Source of the DNA: Maratus speciosus
Taxonomy: Eukaryota > Arthropoda > Arachnida > Araneae > Salticidae
Reading direction: 5' to 3'
Assembly: GCA_963932465.1 (NCBI GenBank)
Contig: OZ010799.1
Coordinates: 164,668,761-164,732,760 of the forward strand
DNA length: 64,000 bases
The notes beneath the pieces were generated by a model, which did no database searches, had not been told where the DNA came from, and saw only the letters and a list, made by a program, of their open reading frames with translations. This document shows, piece by piece, positions 55,801 to 64,000 of the stretch (its first letter is position 1; each line of letters begins with the position of its first letter). A program made the position numbers and the translations under genes.

Positions 55801-56934
55801 TTGTTTAACTTTCATATTTAAAAGAAAAGTGAAACATAAAAATGTGTGTTTTTAAAGCTGAATTGCCTGAATAAATCTAAAATGACGTCATTTTCACTGT
55901 CTTTTCATTTTGTAGACCAGTTGAAATCATGTAACCGTTAACCTGGGAAAAAACTCGATGACTTAATCTTGTAGAAAAATAAACCTCATGCATCCAATAA
56001 AATCTTATAATCATCCGTAATCGATGTTATTTTGAAGGTTCACGTCAAACATTAAAACTGATGCAACAATATTGTTGCACATGTACCAGGGTTAAGAACT
56101 GACAATGATAAATAAAGTTAGTTATACAAAAATTTTAGCAATATGCATTTTGGTGAATACCTGAACCGAAGATTTATTTAGCATTTTTCTAAAGAGCATA
56201 ATAACACGGACAAACAAATAGGCCTGCTATTTTCTTTATATTTAAGAGTAAATTAATCTTCCGTCTGTTGTGAAAATTACCCAGATTATAAAAATATCTC
56301 TTAATTTGTTGCTGTGTTTAGCTGCTGGAGTGTGCGTCAGGACAATTCGCTTTATACTGATCGAAATTCTAGGTAATTTAATCCTATCTAGGCTGAAATG
56401 ATAAGTTCATGGGCATTATTCCATTTGCCACCATTGGAACCATAAAGTTTTTTCCCCTACATTGAAAGTATTGTTTTTTTTTATGAGAGTCAAATAATTT
56501 GAGGTAATAAATAAATAATAATAAATCTTCTTTTGTTTGTTTGCTTCATTATGAAAAACCATAATTTAGTAAACGCTAATTTCAAAATCTGTCTTATCAT
56601 TTGAATTTTGATACGCCATGCAACATGCTCGTTGGCAGGTGACACGATTCCGTAAGATTAGTCCAATATGTTGAATAAAACATTTTTTAAACAATGGTTA
56701 AGCAAAAGAAAGTTATGCAGAAAAAGCTAAAAAGAAATGACATATTAGCAAGCAATATTTATTGCAAAATGTTTATTTTATTTATTTATTAACCATTTGG
56801 AAAAATGGTTATTATCCTCGGTCAGGGTAGGAAAGCAAAAGCATATCTGAAGCGTTTTATTAGTTGAATCCCGCATTTTATTTGTTTTCTGATTGGTCTA
56901 TACAGTAATCTGTATTTTCCCTTTACTTTCAACA
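55801..56934. other. Unassigned AT-rich sequence, 1.1 kb
   Basis: No gene, terminal repeat or RNA was recognised. Confidence 0.45.
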
Positions 56935-57260
56935 GAGATGGATACTTCTACAAAAAAAATTAATAACTCAGAAACAAATTGAGATACAGCTTAAAAAAAA
57001 TTGCATTTAAAAGTCCATTGTTTTCTCTATACGATTGTGTAAAAAGTAATAATGTGGGATGTTCAGAAGTTTAAGAATGAAATTTCATTTAAAATTGGTC
57101 TATAAATATTAATCTTTAATCCATGGCGTACGTAACGTATGACCAGCTCCGTAGAAGTTTAAAAATTTACAGTACCGAAAAATGTAATCCATGGCATACG
57201 TAATGTATGATCAACTCCGTGCGACTGTTTATGTCTTAAATTTTAGTCTTTCAAAAAATC
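56935..57260 (+). repeat. Interspersed repeat, copy 2 of 20880-21150
   Basis: It shares AAATTGAGATACAGCTT and following blocks with the 20.9 kb copy. Within it ATCCATGGCGTACGTAACGT and ATCCATGGCATACGTAATGT mark a short internal duplication. Confidence 0.5.
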
Positions 57261-57299
57261 ATTTTCCAAATGGTCGTCGTGATTTGTTAAATTGCATTT

Positions 57300-58492
57300 T
57301 TTATAATAATAACGTATAATTACAGAAATCTTCTTAACAAAATTCTTATATCCTAACTTTTAAAGCAGTGAATATTCCTATAAGTGAAATCGACAATATT
57401 TTCGGCATGTTAAAAAAATAACATAATACACAATATTCAATTAATAAGTAATGATCTGAGTTCGAGGATATAAAAATCACATGCTTGAGGAAAACAAAAC
57501 GCATGTTTCCATAGTAATGGTATTCCATAGTATGGTAAAAAATATTTTAAATCTTTGAAAGTAAATTATTTTAGAATATCTGTGTATATGGAAGACATTT
57601 ACACAAAAATTTAAATGTTTGACTACATAATTATAATTTTAACTGCTTTTTATATAATTTAAGGTTGAATATAAAAATGTATTCCGAAATGCTCTTCTCT
57701 CGTCTTATTTCACACTTTTGTCTTATTTGGCTTAAAATTGCATTGTTTGGCGACGAAGGTAACAAATAAATAGCATGTAACTCAATACAGCCATTTTTAC
57801 AAATACTTCTAGTTTTTCCTGTAAATCATATGATGGGAGAATTATATAAAAATAATTATTAAATTGACAAAAAAGAAGAAAAAGACTAATAAAGAATGTA
57901 ACCTAGATCTTATTTCATCAAGTTTTCAGACACGTTTTTATTAACCTGTCGCATGCGATAAAAGAGCTAAAAAGAAAAAAAAATTAAATTCAAAATTGTC
58001 AAATCAAATTTTCAGATTCATTTTTTTAATCTATCGCAAGCGATAATTCGCCAAATATTGTACTAATTGTAAAATTTCACAATAATTTATACTTTAAGCA
58101 TTACAAATATTTATTCCATGTTAAATTTAAATATTTTCGTTTTATAACATTATGTCTTATTAAAACTTTTTTGTTGATGTTTTTTAAATTAAATATCAGT
58201 ATTTTTTTTTCATTTATTCGCGAGGTGTTTGTATTATTTTCTAACAGATATAGCCGTCTCAATTCTTTGATCAACAAACCTTTCGCCAAAAAATAATCAC
58301 TGGCATACTTTTCGTTCAAAATAGCAGTAAAATACGAAATTTATTATCAAAAATCATAGCTATCCCTGTATATTTTCTCATAAACCACCCCGGGAATATT
58401 TACTATCAAATGATACAATTTGGAAAAAAATCCACCGGGTAGTTTTTGAAAACACTCGAGCGGAACTTTTAGAGCTTACTGCTTTATAATAT
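57300..58492 (+). repeat. Long repeat, copy 1 (partner 60477-61788)
   Basis: The last 500 bp is the best conserved part, including AATATTTTCGTTTTATAA, ATCCCTGTATATTTTCTCAT and GAAAACACTCGAGCGGAACT. Both copies lead straight into an ACTAGC module, so the repeat and module probably belong together. It is non-coding. Confidence 0.7.
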
Positions 58493-59065
58493 ACTAGCAG
58501 GCTATGCCCGCTGCGCTGGTCCATTTTCCAAACGAATCTTGAATCAAACGAAATTATGATTTTTATCCTTCTATTTTAAAGCAGTAAAGACCATCACCTA
58601 GAATGTCCTTCTGCATTGCTGAAAACGATGCTAACTTCATTGGGATATTATACTATCTTATGCCTTAGACAAAATTTGGGCAATTACGGAACAACTCTTT
58701 TAGTTGACCATTTAAAGTAGAGTTTGGTACGGAAATGAGACAGTTATGACAACAGGAATTAAAGTATTCTCTAGTCATCACACTGTTAAATTAGAGAGCA
58801 TTACAATGATTGAAGAGATTGATTTTTGAACTTTAAGAACATTCCTATTGTTTATTTTCATTTGTTTGTTGTAGAACTCCCAGCATCTCAACTTGCGCTA
58901 TATGTGGTTGTTGGTATCTTAAATTCAATCTCATTGCATGTTACATTACTTTTTTTAATAAACGTCCTCTTCTGGCAGGTCTACTACTGTCTTCCATCGT
59001 CTTTTCCAGCAGGATAAATAGAATAAAAATTTAAAGAATTATTTGCAGACAATGATGAGCATTTA
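58493..59065 (+). repeat. ACTAGC module, copy 2
   Basis: ACTAGCAGGCTATGCCCGCT and following blocks match 55243-55800, for example GTTATGACAAYAGGAATTAA and ATTACAATGATTG. Confidence 0.65.
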
Positions 59066-59141
59066 AATTATATATTTATTCGACCAGTGAAGTAAAAAAA
59101 CAGTGGATTTTTAAAGCTACATTTTTTGAATAAAATTAAAA

Positions 59142-59429
59142 GGTACTACTTGATTATCCCATCAACCAAAAAACTATTGCCAAAATATAAGATTAAATGC
59201 CAATAATGGATGATCGTAAATGTCATATTCACTTGACATTAAACACCTTACACGTATTTGTTACGTCATCAAATTAATTTTAATTCCACGTTTTACTTGC
59301 ATTTTTATTAAGGTTTTACTAATTTATTTGTTTTTTCCTTATTTGAAATAAAAATTTATGATAATTTGTATAATTTGGCGTTGGCGAATAGTTTGGCGAA
59401 ATTCGTCGACGCGATAATCAAGTAGTACC
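59142..59429 (+). mobile_element. MITE with GGTACTACTTGATTATC ends, 288 bp
   Basis: The two ends are perfect complements over 17 bp (GGTACTACTTGATTATC). The interior follows the family seen at 15986, 31261 and 34789. No matching target duplication is visible. Confidence 0.75.
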
Positions 59430-59721
59430 GCACGAAAAATATATTTGCATAAAGAATTTTTTACGTTAAAGAACATTTACATTCACAGAAAAATATTGCT
59501 TAAACAAACAAACAAACAAAAAAAAATCCAGAAAATTAGAAATTTCAAAAAATAATTATAAAAAATATGCATGCAAAATTATTACTTATCCACCAGTAGC
59601 ATTCAAAGAAAAAAGCAACCCAAAATGCTGAAGATCGTTACAATCACATTGAAACATTTATCACCAAAAAAAAGCTCGCCAAAAAACCAGAACAGGAAAT
59701 GGAACTCTTGCCTAACTATTA

Positions 59722-59755
59722 GACACAGATGTCATATACATACAGGTTTTGGCGC

Positions 59756-59798
<43 letters not shown>

Positions 59799-60074
59799 CA
59801 GTTTGGCGAAAACATAGTTTTCAAATACCAGTTACATATATGTATACTTATTTTTTTTTAAATTCTATTATTTTAAAAGGAAATAACAATAAATAAAAAA
59901 ATTAATTAATAACTATAGACAGAAAATAATTTATTTAATTGTAAAAAAAGGAAATAAGAGTAAATAAACGATTTATTAAATAAACAACAATTGCCATGTT
60001 AGTTATCATATCAGGCAAAATAACGCCATTTTGGAGCCCATTAGGTACCATAGAGCGTATATGAAATCCATGCC
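59722..60074 (+). mobile_element. MITE, longer GACACAGATGTCATAT subfamily
   Basis: The ends GACACAGATGTCATATACAT and GCGTATATGAAATCCATGCC are recognisable. The interior matches 15890-16497 without the nested element. A run of about 38 T lies at 59757-59794. Confidence 0.65.
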
Positions 60075-60252
60075 AATAAATAATAATAATAATAATATGG
60101 AATTCAGACGTTACTTTGTGTACTTTTAAATATCGAAGATTAGTCTAATATCTTTTAAAATATCACCTAAGAGAGGGGGGAATATGAAGAAAAACAAAGA
60201 AGAAATAACGAATTAAAAAAGATTTGCAATTTTTTTTCAGCAAGCAATTTTT

Positions 60253-60445
60253 GGTACTTTCCAGTTAACCGGGCGCCAGTGTTATATATACATACATAGA
60301 TGCGTATATATACATATATTGTATATATACACATATATACATGTGTATCCACATATTTGTATATGTATATAGATGTATATACATACATTTGTGTATACAT
60401 ATACATGTATATATAACAGTGGCGCCCGGCTAACCGAAAAGTACC
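60253..60445. mobile_element. Merlin-type MITE, 193 bp, perfect 8 bp duplication
   Basis: GGTACTTTCCAGTTAACCGG at the left and CCGGCTAACCGAAAAGTACC at the right are the ends. CAATTTTT lies on both sides (60245-60252 and 60446-60453) without change. An 8 bp duplication and termini like those of the Merlin element at 31861-33887 suggest Merlin mobilisation. The interior is a TA/CATA-rich repeat, itself roughly palindromic. Confidence 0.8.
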
Positions 60446-60476
60446 CAATTTTTATTTCAAAATGTTGAATTTTTTT

Positions 60477-61788
60477 ATAGTAATAACACATTCCATAAAT
60501 TTCGTTAAGAATAGTTTTCAGTTCCTTAATTTTGAAACTGTGAATTTCCCTGTACGTGAAATTTGCGTTATGGCCAAAGAAATATTAAATAAACAATAAC
60601 ATTTTCAAAAAAGAAAAAAAGGGATAATATTCATTGATCTGAATTAGAGTCTATAAAAATCACATGCTTCCGTAATTACGACGTATTTTTTTTTTTTAAA
60701 GTATGATATTACGAACAGATGTCATATATTCCCTCGGAAGCCATCTGGGATTTTTTCTTGGCGTGAAAACCCCATTCCCGAAAAGTAGTAAATGTCACCC
60801 AGCAACAATTTATGCGCATGTAAGGCTTAACGAAAATAAAATGTAAAACATCGTCAACAAAAAATTGCCAAGAAATCTGAAAAACTCCAAGATGGCGTCC
60901 GCTTGAATATACAGCATAGCCTGAAAGGATTTTACAATATGTATGTGTGGCAGAAATTCAAACAAAATTTTAAATATTTGATTCCATTTTTAAAATATTA
61001 ACTGATAGCTATATCATTTATAATCGAATAAAAAAATGTTGATCTCGTCCACTTGAACAACCACAAATCCTCAAGCTAATGTCACGCTTATGCATTTTTG
61101 GCTTAAAATCACATTATTTGGCGACAAACGAAAATTAGAAATCGTAAAGAAACACATAATATGTAACTCACAATGATTACATTATTATTTACAGTTGCAT
61201 CTGCTTGTTTCTTCTATAAATCACATTATGTGAATTAAATAGATAAAAATGAAAAGAAGGGAACTAAAAAAAAAAGAGTAGTAATTCAAAATTAGTCTAA
61301 TCAAATTTTCAGATTTCTTTTTTTAACGTAAGGCAGGCGATAATTCGCCAAATATTGTATCAACTGTAAAATTTCACAATAAATTATATTTTAAGTATTA
61401 CAAATATTTATTTCATGTTTAAATTAAATATTTTCGTTTTATAATATTATGTCTTATTAAAACATTTTTTTGTTGTCTTTTTAAATTAAATATCAGTATT
61501 TTTTTTTCATTTATTTGCGAAATGTTTGTCTAACGGATATAGTCATTTCAATTCTCTAATCAACAAACGTTTCGCCAAAATATATTCACTGGCAACCCTT
61601 TCCTTCAAAATAACATTAAAATACGAAATTTATTACCAAAAATCATAGTTATCCCTGTATATTTTCTCATAAACCACCACGTGAATATTCTTTATCGAAT
61701 GATATAACTTGCAAAAAAATCCACCGAGTAGTTTTTGAAAACACTCGAGCGGAACTTTTTGATCTTACTGCTTTATAATATATATGAT
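60477..61788 (+). repeat. Long repeat, copy 2 (partner 57300-58492)
   Basis: Its second half closely follows the 57-58 kb copy. About 60712-60900 has no counterpart and begins ACAGATGTCATATATTCCCT, possibly a degenerate MITE. Confidence 0.65.
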
Positions 61789-62110
61789 ACTAGCTGGCCC
61801 GCCCGGCGTTGCTCGGGATTTGTAAATAATAACCTTAAACAGAACTCAAGTTATGATTTTATATCTTTTGAAATTATTTTAAATGAACCTAATTTTGGAG
61901 ACCCCATTGCCTTCTGCAGCGTCTAGTGTGTTCCAAACAAACTTCTATCCGGACGAACCTGTACCCTTGGTCACCGCTACGTATGGCAGCATTTACCGGA
62001 AGTGCTCCGTACGTGCCGGAGACAATCGAAAACCAAGTTGAGTGAGCGAAACCTCGTAGTAAACAAGTCGATCGAATAAAAAAAAAGAATGTATTATTAA
62101 TCATTAATGT
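61789..62110 (+). repeat. ACTAGC module, diverged copy 3
   Basis: ACTAGCTGGCCCGCCCGGCG follows directly on the long repeat, as in copy 2. Beyond the first 30 bp it diverges from copies 1 and 2. Confidence 0.5.
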
Positions 62111-62457
62111 TATAAAATGTTGGTAATTGAAGTCTAAGGATAAAATTTTATAATACAGAAAGTAGCTGAATAGTAATTTAAGTTAAATGAACCAAATCCC
62201 GTTGAAATTGGCTCCTTAGAACCCGAGTAAAGATTGCGTCCCCAAGCGGTGAAAGATGCCACCACCCCTTGTAAATTTCATGAATTACTCTTAACATTAA
62301 CACGATATTTAATAAACGGATGAAATCCCTTTCCTAAAGTTACCTTTAAAGTAAGGCGATTTTTAATTTACGGCTGTGGTGAGTTCACGTAAGTTGATAC
62401 TGAAAAAGGAGATTAATGTTCGAAAAATGTTGTAGCTGAGGTATAAAGAAAGACACA

Positions 62458-63478
62458 ATTAGAATAATATTTTAAAGAAATGTCCAAAAAATGGGGTAAA
62501 TGCTTAAAAAGGGCCCTAGGGGCCCAATAAATATATGCGGGTGTTGATCTAGGAAGAAGAGTTCGAGACTCAATTTTAACATTATGCAATGAGAAGGTGA
62601 TAAAATTAGGGGGTGAAAAATACATGACACAAAAAAAGTTCAAGAGGCCCCGGATCGGGCCAAAAGGACCCTACGTTGCCCCAAGATTTTAACTGGAATA
62701 TAGAAACTGGAGAATAACTAAATGGAAAATGAAGCAGCCAAAAATGAAGATTAAGAGGGACAATTTATTGATAATTTATAATGAAAAATTTTCAAGGGGC
62801 CCTGTACCGGGCCCCAAGGGGTCAGGGACTTAAGTGGCATATAGTTAGGTAAAAAGGTACTTTTGTGTAGTTTTTAAACTAATCAGAAGACGCTAAAACT
62901 ATGTTAAAGAAAATTGTAAGCAATTCGGTTCATTTTTAAAGAAGCTGCACCAGGGGCCCAAGAAGGCGATTAATATTCAAAATTGGTGGTAGCTGAAGAC
63001 TGAAAATTCTTCGTCGTTCATGTAGTAGTTGGAGGACCTAAGATGTTAGAAAAAAAAGCTAGGGAATCGGAGCCTTTTTAAGGTGGCTATAATAGAGGGA
63101 CCAAAAAGGGCCAACTGATGGTTAAAAGCAGGGCCCTAACATGAAGCATGTTAAAATGTATCAGTAACTAATGCTTTAGATCTAGAGATAGTCAAAATTA
63201 AGCATTCGGCATTAAGCATATTTTTCATTAGAATAATATTTTAATTAAATGCGTAAAAAAATTGAGTAAATGCTTTTAAAAAAGGCTCAAAGGCCCCAAT
63301 AAAAATATGAGTGTGTTGGTCCTGGAATAGGAGTCCAAGACTCAACTTTAAAATTATGCACTGAAAGGTGAGAAAATTAGTTGTTGCAATATGCATGCTC
63401 ACAAAAAGTTCAAGGGCCCTGTACTGGGCCCTCGGGCCCTACATTGGACCCCAGAGTCTTAACTGGAATGTATAGACT
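62458..63478 (+). repeat. Degenerate array with GGGCCC palindromes
   Basis: The block ATTAGAATAATATTTTAA through TTTTAACTGGAATATAGA-like sequence occurs at 62458-62705 and 63227-63478, a spacing of 769 bp, with partial units between. GGGCCC or near-variants occur more than ten times in about 1 kb (for example AGGGCCCTAGGGGCCC near 62513), which is striking in AT-rich DNA. No open frame is present. Confidence 0.7.
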
Positions 63479-64000
63479 GATGGATTTATAACCCTCTCAA
63501 ATATGAACAGTAAACTACTTTAGAAACATTATACAAGCAATAACTTTCAAGGACATAACACTTTAAAATACTTGAACTAATTTAGTAGCAGTAAATCAAT
63601 TCATAATCATCTTAGATATCATTAACTGATTTCAAAACAGGAAGTAATTCAAGAATACAAACATTTGAACACATAAATAAATACATTAAGTAATAATAAA
63701 TCATTCTGCAATAAACAAACTTTCTGATTATTGCTAAATCATCCTACTCAAGATAAAGAATGATATTAATATGTGAAATATGTTCGCGAAATTTGTTTTA
63801 ATATCAACCCACGCATGCTGTAGCTGTCTGACGTCATCAAAAGAACTCTGACTCAAAAAAAAACTCTTTTTATTATTAAGTTAGTGGCTCTGTTTATCTC
63901 AATCAATAGAGATGTAATAAAAAATTGTTGCTGCAAAAGGCAGCTGTTTGTAACGCATTAATTTAAAATGTAAAGTCAAAATTTTAATATAATTCTCTAT
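63479..64000. other. Unassigned AT-rich sequence at window end
   Basis: No feature was recognised in the last 520 bp. Confidence 0.45.

Noticed and set aside
60167..60491. Minus-strand frames rich in Tyr, Ile and Val
   Set aside because: They translate the TA/CATA repeat inside the Merlin-type MITE.

Overview
The window looks like intergenic or heterochromatic DNA from an AT-rich animal genome, probably an arthropod. The support is indirect. There is no operon-like gene packing. There are many terminal-inverted-repeat (TIR) elements nested in one another. The recognisable proteins are all transposon-encoded: a Helitron Rep-helicase, a Merlin transposase, a Tc1/mariner transposase relic, a probable pogo relic and a Penelope-like GIY-YIG fragment. 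I found no host protein-coding gene I can defend and no rRNA. One tRNA-like sequence looks like a pseudogene. The species cannot be named from the sequence.

Layout. 0-10 kb: TTAA-flanked elements, palindromic MITEs and a 1.2 kb element rich in AAAGTTACCC motifs. 10.2-12.4 kb: an element built from about five diverged 315-335 bp tandem units, closed by a (TA)n tract and a terminal hairpin. 12.6-14.6 kb: a near-perfect 117 bp-arm palindrome, a deleted mariner-type transposase and two hAT-type MITEs with 8 bp target duplications. 15-22 kb: nested MITEs, palindromic arrays and the tRNA-like sequence. 26-29 kb: a pogo-like relic and an 860 bp palindrome. 29.5-34.3 kb: a possible composite bounded by 27 bp inverted repeats, holding a dead Merlin element whose transposase gene carries two MITE insertions, one of which holds a second MITE.

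39-51 kb is the centrepiece: a Helitron/Helentron-like element of about 12 kb inserted into a palindromic MITE. It contains a near-identical 4,567 bp internal tandem duplication. The downstream copy encodes a full 1,976-residue protein: 23-residue repeats, a zinc-finger-like CxxC pair, a Cys/His protease-like region, an HUH Rep with YxxxY, and a PIF1-type helicase. The upstream copy is cut just before the Rep tyrosines and lacks the helicase.

51.4-52.2 kb holds a 5'-truncated Penelope-like element with a GIY-YIG domain, a downstream hammerhead-ribozyme-like motif and a perfect 15 bp target duplication, inserted in a TTAA-type MITE. 53-64 kb holds further nested MITEs, a pair of repeats of more than 1 kb, a Merlin-type MITE with an 8 bp target duplication, and an array rich in GGGCCC palindromes.

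The genes do not form a pathway. They are independent mobile elements, and most information lies in the order of nesting. All alignments were made by eye, so identities are approximate unless stated as exact.
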